DNA of 64,000 nt, from the NCBI GenBank assembly GCA_037447655.1, contig JBBHKE010002138.1:37187-101186 (forward strand). Reading direction: 5' to 3'. The stretch comes from Zygnema cylindricum (taxonomy: Eukaryota > Streptophyta > Zygnematophyceae > Zygnematales > Zygnemataceae). A program made the position numbers and the translations under genes. The notes below the pieces were generated by a model that saw only the letters and a list, made by a program, of their open reading frames with translations, had not been told where the DNA came from and ran no database searches. This document shows, piece after piece, positions 23,767-35,888 of this stretch (positions are counted from its first letter, which is position 1; each line of letters opens with the position of its first letter).

Positions 23767-25344
23767 TTACACCATACAAATTGAGTATGTATGATTGGCG
23801 TTTCTTGCACGCACGACGCACGAAATCAGTTGTTTGAAGTTTCGTGGCGTACGGGGCACAAAACACATTTCTTCTTTTAATCTCTCGAAGGAGAAAACGC
23901 GTCTAGCACCTTCTCCACGTGCCTTCTTATTTTCGCGTGCCTTGCTCAAAAAGGCGTCGCATCTGCATCTTGCTAAACGTGCACGACACATTTAGACTGT
24001 TTTTAAGTGTATCATTTTAGTTTCATAGTTTAACCCTGGAATTAGCTCTGGATCTCAACCTGGGAGAAATATATGTGAGATCATTAGAGTGAAAGGAGGG
24101 AAGAGTGAGAGAAGAGAAAAAGCCGTGTATAAAAAAGGCTTCGACCATTTTTTTAAAGTATTTGTAGTTAGTTAGACGCTCAACTGTAGACTTTGTACTT
24201 AGCAAATTTTAGGTGAATTCTGTGCTCACAATTTCAAGAGCACAGGAATTCTCTTTTTGGAAGATTTAACCTAAACTTTGATTATTTTCTTGTGAAATTG
24301 TCAGGATAGATTTAGTGACTATTTTTCTAGTCATTAAGCATTCTGCTGCCTAGCTCTCTCTCTCACCTTTCTTTGTAATCTGCCTTACAATTTAATCTAC
24401 GCGGCTCACGCCAAGGCCTAACCGGTTTCCCTTCACTTCTTCTCTCGTGCTATCAAGTGGATTGCTGCTCAGCCTTCTTTCTTAAGCTGTTGGTGAACCT
24501 TGGATTGCGATTGGACAGTTATGGGTTTGCTTGTGTGGTTTACTAGGGGATTGTGGATTAAAGTTGGCTTTCCTTATATGTTTTGTGTGTGACCAAATCT
24601 GGTTATCTCAGATTTGCTCGCAGTTTGCTACATTTTCAGTTTGAGTGTTGTGATATTAGGATAAATCTTTTTTTATTGAACTCGTGTAAAAATATAAAGT
24701 GACCAAGGAGCTTACTGGCTATCCGTTGGCTTATTAATAAACTGAGCCTCTTAGCTTCCTCTCTCACTCTACCTTTTCCTTTTCTTCTTATATGTTTATT
24801 CGTTGGTTGCTGCCTGTACAAATTTATGATACCAATTCTCTGCTATGTCTCGACCTTTGTGCTTTTTTTTCATCCTTTATTTTGCAGCTGATTGTGTTGC
24901 ATGTTTATCATTTGGTTTGTCACAGGTATGACATGTCGCTGAATGAGCCATGATAGGCAATGGGTTCCATGTAGAAATAAGTGGAAAGCAAATCTTCCGC
25001 TCATGAAAGTGATTAGGAATGTAAGAGAATGTTTGGTCATGCATATCTACACTGCCACCGACCCGAAATATAACATCCTTGCCAACCAAATATTCGTAAT
25101 CACTACACTAAGCAATTAGTGCATGTGAGGAAATTTCAGAAAAGTCAGTTTTGTTTTCAGTTCGAAACCTAAACATGAGGGATTCCTTAGTGTTGTTGAA
25201 AAGAGAGGTATTTTGTAGTCTTTCTAGTGACCTTGTTGCTGCCCTCATACCTGTTGTAGTCATTGAGGACCTGTAGACAGCCATGGCTGCCTGTTGCACC
25301 TAAAGGAGACAAGCAGATCATTTAGTACAATTTTTCTGCAAAAC
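23767..25344. other. Intergenic, no gene recognised
   Basis: T-rich sequence with short frames only. Nothing matches a known coding family. Confidence 0.4.
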
Positions 25345-25435
25345 ATAAACTACCCCTTATGGGACTTGATCCAGTGACCTCTGGATGATCACCATACGGA
25401 CTTGTCGTCCACCTTATCCGGTAGGTCTTGAAGAT
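25345..25435 (-). mobile_element. tRNA-like sequence, possible SINE head or tRNA relic
   Basis: On the minus strand the segment has a box-A-like stretch, TACCGGATAAGGTGGACGAC, and about 40 bases later a box-B-like stretch, CTGGATCAAGTCCC. The spacing and order match the internal RNA polymerase III promoter of tRNA genes and tRNA-derived SINEs. The match to the B-box consensus (GGTTCGAATCC) is imperfect. I could not fold a full cloverleaf with confident stems, so it is more likely a SINE head or pseudo-tRNA than a working tRNA. Confidence 0.35.
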
Positions 25436-25744
25436 ATCGATACATGTATATTGCGCGATATTTATTAAAAGCTTACCGCACCACACATTTCATTTAACTA
25501 AATACGAGACCATTTATACATGGAAACATACCGGTCCGCACGAAATCAGGACCGCACAAAATATACGAATTGACATTTAATTTCAACGCACGAAATCAAA
25601 TGTCCGGATCTGATCGAACGGCTCACAGTGGATCCGGAATGCCGGAATAGCCGTTTGGCGGATTGCGGACCAGATGTCGGCGGACGACACATGGCAAGAT
25701 ATGGTTGGACAGCGGATATCACAGGAGGAGCAACTACGGCTCCG

Positions 25745-25900
25745 AAACTGACACGCGTTAGCGGAACGGCCATGCCGTACTATGGCCGTACAAGAAGTAA
25801 AGCGGTACTTGTACCTTCTTATACTTTACAGTCTTATGATTAGTCGAAGTACCTTAGTAGTAGGCTTAGAGAGGTAGCTTAGGACTTAGAATATTTTTTG
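25745..25900 (+). repeat. Dispersed repeat, partner of 32600-32760
   Basis: The plus strand here and the minus strand at 32600-32760 share a recognisable stretch. Both read GCCATG-CGTAC-ATGGCCGTA, then a segment ending AC-GTACAGTC, and a nearby TTTAGAGAGG...TTTAGGACTTAG tail. When translated, the two give parallel peptides (PYYGRTRSKA and SYNGRKESTL). It is probably the end of an unidentified mobile element. Confidence 0.5.
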
Positions 25901-25985
25901 TTTTCCATCCTCTCTCCCAAAGTGCACTTGTATTTATGGACCAACTTTGGTTGGCCATAACTTAATGCTCAGGGGAGAAATTTCA

Positions 25986-26053
25986 GTGATTCTTTTTGCA
26001 GCGGACTCAAGGGAGTCTAGTGATTCTTTTTGCAGCGGACTCAAGGGAGTCTA
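25986..26053. repeat. 34-bp tandem duplication
   Basis: The unit GTGATTCTTTTTGCAGCGGA plus CTCAAGGGAGTCTA occurs twice back to back with no visible difference. It lies just beyond the protease end of the neighbouring gag-protease remnant. Confidence 0.9.
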
Positions 26054-26279
26054 GGCTACACAAGGGGTGTAGTCAGTCAGAGTTTTTGCGTCCCAGGGTG
26101 GTACTTATTCATTGTCAAAGTTAAAAGTGCATATACTATCCTAGAGGTGTCACATAAGCTGGACATTCTGTGTACCAATGGAGGTCACAGAATTAAAATT
26201 TTAAGGACAGGCTCCGAAGTACCAGCTGAAGTTAGTAAACGTGTGGTTGTGGGTTGTAGCTTGTCTACAGTGAGGTCAA

Positions 26280-28400
26280 GCTTCAACGCAAACCCGGATC
26301 CGAGGATCACGAGTTTGGCTCCGATGTCCATGAGAGGGAGGGAAAGGGCCACACCATTAACTAAGAATGAGTGTTGACTTTTATCGACAAGCTAATGTGA
26401 GGATCTAACGTGCTACGTTCGTCCGGTGAAATTGGCAGGATTGTTGACAGATTGCGATTCAGCAGCAACGCGTGTAAAGCGGCGGCTGTAGCAACCTCAC
26501 CCGAAATAGGATAGGCCTTAGGCACGTCTTTAATCATAACCGATGAGATGCTCAACCGTTCTTTGATGCGTTGAGCATCTTGATTGTACTATCCAAGATT
26601 GTAAGTGTTTCACTTGCGATAGCTGAAGCCGTTTTTGGAAGAGGAGAGAGAGGTTCCTTCTCAAAAGATAGTACAATACGAGAGTTTGTTAATTTTCCGA
26701 CTCAATTATTATATGGGAAGCTTTTGTCTAACGTGACTACTCGTTGTTGGATGGTGGAATCGCGAAGGGTTTGACCGGCCAACGTCTGCATTTGAACGAC
26801 CGTATGGGTCATTCCAGTAAACTGCGGCTTCATTTTTGCCATGAAAGCTATGAAGTGTTCCTTCATCATAGCTCCCATAGTAGCTTACAGCTCTATCTTT
26901 TCTCCCTCTCTACAAGAAATTCTAGGAGTAGATTCTTTCTCAATCTCTTTAGGTGGAGTGACCGGCTTGGCGGAACGGGCGAGAACACCCCCATTCTTGA
27001 TTTGATTCTGATATGAGAACTTTGAGTTTTTAATATGGCATCGATGGGCATAATGTCCCATCTGCTGACAGTGAGTGCATGTGGCCATCTCATTTGGACA
27101 CATGCGAGCCTCATGCCCTGTTTCCCCGCAACGAAAACATAATATGTTTCCAGAGTTAATCGGTGGAGCCCCCATGGCAGGCACCTTTGGAGGCCTACTG
27201 TTGGGCCATGGATTGCTTGTGGGGGAAGTGGGGAAGCAACTTCCGATCGATCATGAGCTTCCGACCAACACGACTGCATCTCATATTCAACCGCATGTTG
27301 GCGGCCTGGTCAAAGTTAAATTTCAAGCCGTATGTGTGTGTAAGATGACTTTGGATAAATCGTTTTGTGTGATCAAGAAATTTTCCAACAAATTTTTAAA
27401 CAGCTTCTGCTCGGACATCAAGTCCGGTAAAGCTTCCCGTAACGTCTCCATACGGGCACGTAAAGCGAGGGAGGTTTAACCCGGTTTACGTTCGAAGTTC
27501 ATCAGTTCTTTCACTTGATCAGGATTTTGCATTCGATACTCCGCTTCTAAGAGACTGAACATGACAGAAAGGGGATCTCGCAACGGAATCATCATCCCTA
27601 ATCATGCTGGGACAGCAGCACGCGCAGCCACAACATATTGCCGATAGGACATTACCTTAGGCATCTAGGACCTCGAGAAAAGCGGCCTAGTATGGGATAT
27701 CCACTTGTCCAATGACCTCTGGTGTACGAGCCAAAGGAGGGTGAAATTCAGTCATCGCGAGTATAGCATTATACTTGCGGGAATACAAGGTAAGGGCCGA
27801 ACCTCTGAGGTACCGACCAAAGAGAGAGAATGCTACACAAAGATCAAATCGATCTAGCGAAATGCCAAATCCAGCATTTCAGTATCATAGAGCATACGGA
27901 AATGAGATAAGGACATTGTATCCTTCATCCTAGAAAAGCAAAATTGCATTTTGTTCATGGGGCCTTCCGAGGAGGAAGCTATGTCACCGACCGGCGTGTA
28001 TGGAGATGGGAAAAAAATGAGACCAAGAGAAGACCAAAAAAAGAGGGAACCTAAGTCAGATCCCTCGAGACTCTTCTCTCTGGTTTCCTCTTCAAATAGC
28101 ATAGAGGAGACGGAGGACAAAGAATAGACTAACGTGAGTCCAGGACGGACAAAGGATGTTCTCGATACCGGAACCAAAACTAGAGGAAAATTAGATATAC
28201 TTGCTAGATCAATTTGGTCTACAGGTGAGGGGCGGAAAGATACACCACTACGAGTAGACCCGGAACGAAAATTAAAATTGTTCCAATCGGTGGGCATAAA
28301 ACAAAAGAGGGAAACAAAACGACGAGATAATGAACACGATCTATTCGAAATGCAACAAGTGAGAAACCAAGCCACAAGTATCAATAAAACGAATAAGTCA
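26280..28400 (-). mobile_element. Second LTR-retroelement remnant (gag and protease)
   Basis: From high to low coordinates on the minus strand there is an N-terminal gag-like frame (27854-28384) and further broken gag. Two zinc knuckles follow at 27038-27139: CFRCGETGHEARMC and CTHCQQMGHYAHRC, both perfect C-x2-C-x4-H-x4-C. Near 26290-26375 comes a protease-like box, SLPLMDIGAKLVILGSGFA, with the catalytic Asp in DIGA. No reverse transcriptase is seen. Two knuckles and a distinct gag separate it from the Gypsy copy at 16470-21111. The family within LTR elements is not clear from what remains. Confidence 0.75.
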
Positions 28401-30484
28401 CTATAAAGGCCACGATGACCACATCTACCAAAAAGTTGTGCTACCGAAACCTTCTACCATGCAAACAAGTGGGTAAGGCCGGAGGGCCAGATCTATAAAG
28501 GTAAAATAATTGCTATCCAGGCAACCACATGTGTAGATCTACAGCAACACCAACAGAGAGACAACTATCCAAGGCCACCAAAGGCCAGATCTAAGCTGTA
28601 AAATCCACTCCAGGCAATCACAAAAAACACAAGGCCACTCACGACCAGATTACAAGCAAAGAGAGTTAGGAAATGCAAGTGCTCAACACAATTGGGTCCT
28701 ATGTAACCTAATCCATGCACGAACCCTCTAAATGGTCAACGAGCTATCTTAACACGCTCTTGCGCCCACAAGGCATCGTAATACTTACAAAACACCTTTG
28801 ATAATCTGGTGATTATCAAAGATGAGCCGCAACTGATCGTCATAGCTGGGGCTTTGCAAAGCGCCTCAGTGTGAATCCGCTCCACAATCCGCTCCCACAC
28901 TTTCCAAATAATCGTGTCAAACACCACAACTCAACAATGCAAATTACGAACGAAAAATGAAAGCGAATCCAAAACGTGAAGCCACGGAGTTCTCCGTATG
29001 GTACGGGACCGAGAAAGGAAAACTAAAAAGTATCGGAAAAGATAGTATAAGTCACAAAGCAAGTTAGAATCATGTAAACGTTAGCCCAAACCCTAATTAT
29101 GTAGACTAACCCTAAAATTTGCAACCAAACCCTAAAATCTGCCACAAATTTAGACCTAAAAAACCTAAAATAGAGTGGCAGCAAGGTGGGGGGCAGATAT
29201 AAGATAGAGGGAAAACACCAAAGAAATAAATTTGAAAATCCAAACAAAAGTATTTTCAATGTACAAATTTTAGATATATATCATTTTTTATAATTTTTCT
29301 TCAAAGGCTAAACTGAAAACGCAAGCAAAATTGTAGAGAAAGTAGGGTGAAAACTGGTAGAAAGATAAAACCAAGAACAAAATTGAAAATGAAAGGTAAT
29401 ATATATTATTGTTTTTATATTTTTTTCCAACAAAAAGTGAAAATGAAAGATAACAATTTTATTATTTTCTAAACATAAAACAAGAGAGAGGTGAATGATA
29501 ATTTGAGAGTACAGGAATACTAAGCCAATGGGTAGCCACTAGGCTCCACGGTCTGGGCGTATTCGTAACAGGAAAGAAAACTAGGATTGCAAATAAAGAA
29601 AAATAGCAAACAAAACAGAAAGGAATAAATAGAAAACTGTAAAGAATTCGAAATAACCGAATTCTATCAAAGCTTACAATTCCAACAGTAAGCCACAAAA
29701 TAGCAAATAATAAGCAAACAAATAAAAAAAACTGGCACGAGAAAAATACAAGAAAACAACGTTAAAAACCTGCACCGAATCCGAGATAACCGGATTCCAA
29801 TTCACTTATAACCAATGGCAGAAAATGATAATAGAAACAAGCAATGGAAAGCTATTGAGAATCTGAGATAACCGGATGGTAACAAACCATAAGCAAACGC
29901 CAACCCAGGCAACAGAAATTTGACAACAAAAAGTCAAACCCTAATTCACAGCATGCATACACAAGGGTCCAGAGATAGCTTGAGAAAGTCGGCAAAATCC
30001 ACACTAAAAGAGGTTGTTGAAGGGAAACTGTGCGGACTCCGAGAGAAACCGAGTGAATTAAATTGTAGGGCTTACAAGAAAAGTATAATAAAGAAAAGAG
30101 AAAAACTAGGCGCTTAACCAACTAAGGCAGAAAAAGCCTTGCAAAAAAACATTGACAATTTGACTAAAGAAAAAGACAGGGGAAAATGACAAGAAAATGT
30201 AAGTCCTCTTCGATCAATTCTTGTACTCTCAAACTATGAGAGTACAAACCTAAAGCAATAGCCAAAGTACTAATTTTTGACATTTTCTAACTAAACAATA
30301 GCGTGAGCGTATTTTATTGTACAATCTGCCGCTAGTTTTGGTCCTGGCTAATAAGCGACCAGAACCATAAACCTACATTACAAAACTCACAATCCGCGGA
30401 TTAAAACCCTTCCTAACTACATGTGAATGCGTGAACCTACATGGGTTCACGACTTAAATGACAACCAATCAGAGTGAGTCGCCA
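28401..30484. other. Non-coding, repeat-rich, probably leader/LTR of the element beside it
   Basis: No gene. Between 28470 and 28660 the words AAGGCC, GGCCAGATCTA and CCAGGCAA recur in the same order about three times, a degenerate tandem of about 80-100 bases. Between 29645 and 30050 the motif GAATCCGAGATAACCGGAT recurs four times with changes. Two AACCCTAAAAT words occur at 29100-29140. This could be the 5' part of the gag-protease remnant, but no LTR pair was found. Confidence 0.4.
28796..28821. repeat. Perfect short inverted repeat
   Basis: CTTTGATAATC, the four bases TGGT, then GATTATCAAAG: an 11-base stem with a 4-base loop and no mismatch. There is no T run after it and no gene beside it, so a terminator role is not supported. 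Confidence 0.85.
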
Positions 30485-30660
30485 ACATTTCGAAATCGCA
30501 CGTCGCATCGCCAAGGTTCCGAAATCATACGTCGCGTCACCAACATTCGAAATCGTACGTCGCGTCATTAATGTTTGAAATTGTACGTCGAGTCACTGAA
30601 ATCCCGAAAACATATGTCGCGGAATACATGTTTGAAATCATCTATCGCGACACGCCAAAA
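30485..30660. repeat. 28-29 bp tandem repeat, about six units
   Basis: The unit resembles GAAATCGTACGTCGCGTCAC plus about nine bases ending CAT/TTC. Copies begin near 30492, 30521, 30549, 30577, 30606 and 30634. The units are CpG-rich in a region otherwise AT-rich, and the later units are more diverged. Confidence 0.8.
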
Positions 30661-30949
30661 TCTGCGACAAAAAACAAAAGTACGGACGTCGTCGCAAGAA
30701 TTGCCGGAAATGTAAATATTTATGGTCGACGTGAACGCGGCAATACGCCGTCGGCGGAAATTACGGCGAAAAATAAATATGTAGAGTTGACGCGTACGGT
30801 GATGTAAATATGTACAGCTGACGCGAACGCGAAATGTAAGTAGGTATGGTCCTGCATTTCCCAAATAACACACATACAAATTAGTGTGGCGGCCGCCCTT
30901 CCTAACACCTAAATATAAACAAGAAAAGTGCCCGACGAGATGCGGCATG

Positions 30950-31500
30950 ACATCATACTTAGCGGTGAAAGTTCCCTTCTTAGTGTATGTTTCAAAATCT
31001 TTGTCAACTAAAACATAGGTAGAGATGAGAATCTTGCTAAACTGAGGTATATAGAGGACATCTGAAAATGTAACTATAGATGTCTAACCCTACGTTAAGA
31101 TCTACGAAATCCACTAGATATGTAGTTAGGACCCTCCTATCCCCATATTCTATCTCTAAAGTGGGAATCTTTCTCATCTTGGTAAACATATGTTTTTCTC
31201 AGTACATATGCATTGTTGCACCTGAATCAATGATCAAACCTTCCTGCGGAGCTTTTTGGAAAGCCTCGATCCTTAGAATCTCTTTCTCTTGCTGTTTTTC
31301 ATTGAGAAGAAGCTCCTCGTCATCTTTGTTTGATATCTCCTCTTCTCCAAGCTCCCTTTTCACCCGTGTGGTTACAAGTGCCTTTTTCTTCCCAGAAGGT
31401 ATACCAGATTTGATTTCCCTAAGCCTCATCTCAGTCAACTTGGTGCACTCTGCCATGTAGTGACCAAGTTTCTTACAAAAATGGCAAAGCCCCTATGAAG
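30950..31500 (-). pseudogene. Copia zinc knuckle, protease and pre-integrase stretch
   Basis: At 31445-31486 the frame encodes CHFCKKLGHYMAEC, an intact C-x2-C-x4-H-x4-C knuckle. A charged linker follows, then LIIDSGATMHMY near 31199-31235, the D-S-G-A box of the aspartic protease. After stops, SDVLYIPQFSKILIS and the PHLVGHFSCLY end correspond to the stretch just before the Copia integrase. The sequence then turns into unrelated DNA. Confidence 0.85.
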
Positions 31501-31659
31501 GCCGAGATCCGGATCCATCCTATTGAGCTCCTCTCTCGCCTCCACCAATGTTCCCATATGGTTTCTTGTTCTCGTGATCTCTCCAATTGGTTCCGGTGGC
31601 TAAGGCTTGACCACTTTTTTTTCCGCTCCAAAGCTCAATGGTGTTTTATCTAACTAAGA

Positions 31660-32312
31660 TCATCCCAACCACCGTATTCCAAATCTACCTGCTGTTCTGA
31701 AGATCTTTAACTCTGTTGACAATAGTTTCATATTCACCTTCTCTTTTTCAGATTCTACATTTCCCGCACTCTCCAACTCCACAAACAAACCCGCCAACTC
31801 ATTGCACAAATCAATCATTTTCTCTCCTTTGTGACTGAATGCTTGAATTTTTTGATCTGTTATTTTATGTTCCTGAATATTGTCACTTTTGTAAATGTCT
31901 TCAAGTGCCTCCCACAGATCAAAAGCTCTCTCTCCATTGAGATGAGGCGTGGCCACTTTTCGGGAAAGTTGACTAAGGATGAAGTGATAGGCGATTGAGT
32001 TGTTGAAGTCCCAGATTTAAGGATCATTCACCTCAATTTTAGGAATTAGTTTAGCTGGCACCATCTTTGGTGTTGATCCCTAAATCATTGGTGTCAATTT
32101 CTCCTTTTCTTTCCCTGAATGTGAGACACTACTTTCTCCTTTATCATCCTCATTTTTTCACTCCCTGAATCCTGCTGGGGAATCTGAGTCCTCCAAATCC
32201 TGGTGGAGGTCTCAGCGATGTGGATGGCCGTCCCACACGACCACTCATAATACCCCATAATCTCTTCCCAAGAAGTGCTCCTCTCATCATCTTGTTCCAT
32301 TAGATAAACCAT
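31660..32312 (-). pseudogene. Copia gag (UBN2-type)
   Basis: Two frames, 32094-32312 and 31660-31956, are separated by stops. The second contains LWEALEDIYKSDNIQEHKIT, DQKIQAFSHKGEKMIDLCNE and LAGLFVELESAG, the standard gag pattern of plant Copia elements. Stops and one frameshift break the capsid coding region. Confidence 0.82.
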
Positions 32313-32599
32313 GTTCCATCAAAGATAAGCACCCTAGATGGTGGGCCCATAACCTCCAATTTTGTGACCTCCATTGGTGCAAAGAATATGCAGCTTACTT
32401 GAAGCCTCTATGATAATTTGAAGTGCCTCTCTTTTTCTAAAAAAAAATGCCACCCTGGAAAGAAAATTCTTTGATTGCCTTCACCCTTGTGAAGGATAGA
32501 CTCGTCTGTGCCCAACGCAAAAAAAATTGCTCAAAACGCTAAACCAGGCGATTAACTCTCATATGGGAAAGATGCCAGTTTTTATGCAAGCTCTGTGGG

Positions 32600-32760
32600 A
32601 GAGAGGCGACTAACTACAAAAACACTAAGTCCTAAACCCCTCTCTAAACCCTTTACTATTGGTGTACGGGTCCAATCGAGTGACTGTACGGTATAGAAAG
32701 GTACTGCTGCCAATGTACTTTCTTTACGGCCATTGTACGACATGGCCATGGAGGGGAAGC
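32600..32760 (-). repeat. Dispersed repeat, partner of 25745-25900
   Basis: See the similar copy at 25745-25900, which is on the opposite strand. The open frame across it (32582-32860) is not taken as a gene, because its partner copy does not keep the frame outside the shared core. Confidence 0.45.
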
Positions 32761-33305
32761 CTGTCACCTTAAGACCTGCCTCCAAGTTTCTCGCAAATCC
32801 TGTAGTCGAATGATGAGGCGCCACGTGGCACTTGTTGACATAACGTCCGAAAACGGTCATTCAATATGAGTCATTCAAATTAGTTGACCGTATGTCTAAG
32901 AAATACTTTAATTGTTTTTATGTTACAGTCCTATTATTTTGTTAATCGGCTTTATCCAATTGTGTAGGTTTATATAATTATCAAACCCTATTTATCCTAG
33001 CATTGGTCCAAGACAATAAGATAACGCTTCCGGCTTTCGGCTACTCTGACGGACTATAGGGACCAAGATCAAATCCTTGGTCCTTCAACCGTTTTGCTAA
33101 GGACAGATCTGCCTCCCTTCTTCTAACTGTTTAGGCAGCCATGGCTTCATCTCTCTTTGACCAATCTTCAGTGACTGCAACAAGTGTGGCAACTAGGGAG
33201 AGAGAGAGAGTGGAGCCTAATTGTCAATTAAGTCCCTTTTACTTATATATCCTGACCAAGAAAATATATTAAAACTCAATTTTCAACAACATAGTTACGA
33301 GGAGC

Positions 33306-33620
33306 AAGTGTTGTTACGTAGTGGAGGAAAAGACGAGATCCGAAGGTACATGGCTACGGGGAGCAGGTGCTGTCGCGTAGTGAAGGAGGAAAGAGGAGAT
33401 CTGGAGGTTCATGGTTACGGGGAGTAGGTGCTGGCGCATAGTGGAGGAAAAGACGAGATCCGAAGGTACATGGTTAAGGGGTGCGAGTGCTGTCGCGTAG
33501 TGAAGGAGGAAAAGACGAGATCCGGAGGTACATGGTTACGAGGGAAGTGCCTATCGCGTAGTGGAGGAAAAGACGAGATCCAAATGTACATGGTTACCGA
33601 GAGCACGTGCTGTCGCGTAG
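33306..33620 (-). repeat. 60-bp tandem repeats, same family as the non-LTR element leader
   Basis: Five units with spacing alternating 59 and 61 bases. On the minus strand each reads roughly TACGCGACAGCACCTGCTCC, then a ...CATGTACCTCCGGATCTCGT core and CTTTTCCTCC. The same sequence, in 68-base units, forms the leader of the non-LTR element at 57428-57612. Here it directly follows a truncated 3' part of the same element in the same orientation. Confidence 0.85.
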
Positions 33621-33910
33621 TTAATTGCTGTAACAGAAGGGCTCCTAAGTCATCGCCGCTCGAACGAGTGCCGACCACAAGCATGGAGGAATTCGTCCAA
33701 AGTTACACCCAAACAACAAAGTATCTCGTCTGCCATCGCAATGAAGCCATCCATAACATCGCGATGGGCAAAGTCACGCTCCAAAATAATGCGTGACGTA
33801 TGGATATGAACGGAGCGGGCAACCCAACACACAATTGCATTCGAATGGAAGAAGATTTTGGAAACCTAGAGTGAAAGGAGGAATAACACGAGGGGATCAA
33901 ACACACTTAT
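33620..33910 (-). mobile_element. Non-LTR retrotransposon fragment, internally deleted
   Basis: On the minus strand the first half matches the region around CWVAR in the best copy (about 59560-59650). It then jumps directly to the C-terminal RDFAHRDVMDGFIAM...CLGVTLDEFLHACGRHSFE region (about 60700-60830). Roughly 1 kb of coding sequence, including the endonuclease domain, is missing between the two. Confidence 0.75.
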
Positions 33911-34515
33911 ATGGTTGAACAGAAATGTTGAGTTTAACCAAAAGGTCGTTGAAAATGTTTGGCTGGAATAACTTGATCCAAACAAATTGCTAGCCATGGG
34001 CGATTTGCTAGTACAATACATAGATCAATATCGTGGTTTTTGCAGAGGAAAAAAAGAAAGGAAATTACATCTCATAGTCGCAACAGTTTTTAGCCGAGAA
34101 ACTTTGTGTACACTATGAGACAGAAGAATTGGTGCCTTTGGAAATCATCTCCAAGGATAAGATTTTTCTGAGGTTTGTTTTTGGTATTCTCAAAAAGGCG
34201 TGGTAACTAGTAACTATAGAGGTTTCTGACTTCAAAAAAGTGAAAGGGAACCAAATTAATGTGAAAAAAAAAAAACTAATTAATTCATTTATTAGTATTT
34301 GTGTTTGTCAACTTTGGGAATTGGTGGATGAACCCTCATTTCTCACAACGCACGTTCTCCAATCGGTCAAATGTGGTAAAAAATCTGCTTACATGACATC
34401 TTAAGGACCCTCTTGATATTCTGATTTGTGAGCAATTTGGGGTTTTGGAAATACTACCGTCAATGCATACCAAGTGTATAAATGGGTCGAGTACTAGTTA
34501 GGAATCGTTGATTTT
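33911..34515. other. Intergenic, nothing recognised
   Basis: AT-rich sequence with no supported gene. Confidence 0.4.
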
Positions 34516-35853
34516 GTGGGGAGTCTGAATTAAAAGAGGTTTTGAGGGTTTCTTTATATTTTTTAGGAAGAGAAATATTAAAAAAGGTAGTACTAACAAA
34601 GGAATTTGGGAGATCGGAGCACAAGGCTTATCAGATTCGCTCAAGGATTTTAGCTTAGGGTTTTTTAGAGGGTAATGATAATTTGCCAATGTTACTTATC
34701 TTTGTGTGCACGTTTTGAGGAACGGACTATGTGGCTCTATGTGACTGTCATTCTAGTTGACACTGTGTGACTCTGTGTGACTCTATGCTACTCTATGTGA
34801 CTCTATGTGACTCTATGTGACGTGACTCTAACACCGAGACATTGGGATCAAACTCGAGCCTCGAAGGGGAGCAAATGGATGCTCCAAGAACTTATTACGA
34901 ATACAATAAAGAAAAACCACAAATAACGTTTCCAATTATTTTCACACATTTGAATTATGGTTACTTGTGGCTTTTTACCACCCTCTTCCTTTTGAACCTT
35001 TATGGGAGTAAGGCTCGAGAACTTCCCATAGACAATTTTTTTTTTCTTTACCCAAATGCTCATCGTTTATTGGATACCATAATAAGTTTTTTTATTCTCC
35101 ATTTGGTTACCTTTCTATTGAGGAGAACATCAAAAAATTTCATGCTTTCAAATGTGTCACATCCTACCAACAATTCAAGTTTTACTCACACTTCTAGTTT
35201 TGACCTTTCTTTTCAAAAAACTTAAGTATTTTTACAATTTTACAATTTGAAAAAGACAAAGAGGACCACATCTACTAATCACAAAATCAAAACATACAAA
35301 AACTATCACTTTCCCACTCGAAATAGAAACGTCATTTTCTAAAACCACATAAAAGAGATTTATAAAAAGACATTTATTGCTTGCAGAAACATCGGAAAAG
35401 GGACTAAAAGGGAAAAAAAAAGGAAAATGTGAAGAAGTCAAAAACTTTTCATTGACCAAATAAACTTCAAAAACATTATCGAAAGGATTCGTTTCTCACA
35501 ATCCACAATATATTCCTCTAAGATTTGCTAAAAACAAATTGAATTACATCATTGTTTTGTTAAAATTTGTATACGAATTTGCAAAAGTCAAACCAAATTC
35601 ACCAGAATATTTGTGAACTAAAAAGGTATTTGACTTTTTTCTATTTTTAATTTGTTACCAAAACCAGATTTTATAAATTCCTTTTTACCTTTTAATGATG
35701 TCTAACTTTCAGTCTCCCACGTTTCAAATTCCACCATTATTTTATTTTGTCTCCTTATCATCTTCTACTTTATGTTTTCATATATCACTTTTCTCAAAAA
35801 CAACATTGTTCAAAAATTAAATCCTCCCTATTTATCGTATCAAAAAACCCAAC

Positions 35854-35888
<35 letters not shown>

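Larger units (their letters stand above)
30900..32312 (-). mobile_element. Ty1/Copia retrotransposon, gag-protease part only
   Basis: On the minus strand a Copia gag, one zinc knuckle, a protease box and the short stretch after it (VLYIPQFSKILIS) are readable. The integrase and reverse transcriptase are absent, because the element stops near 30900. It differs from the Copia remnant at 1-2217, which keeps a different set of domains. It is inactive. Confidence 0.85.

Noticed and set aside
26885-28384. Host CCHC zinc-finger gene
   Set aside because: Two knuckles next to a gag-like region and a DIGA protease box, with broken frames, fit a retroelement better than a host RNA-binding protein.
28796-28821. 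Rho-independent terminator
   Set aside because: Perfect hairpin, but no T tract, no adjacent gene, and a eukaryotic context.
30485-30660. CRISPR-like regular repeats
   Set aside because: Units are directly adjacent with no unique spacers of constant length, and the genome is eukaryotic.
33306-33620. CRISPR-like 60-bp repeats
   Set aside because: These are contiguous tandem units, also found as a retrotransposon leader elsewhere in the window.
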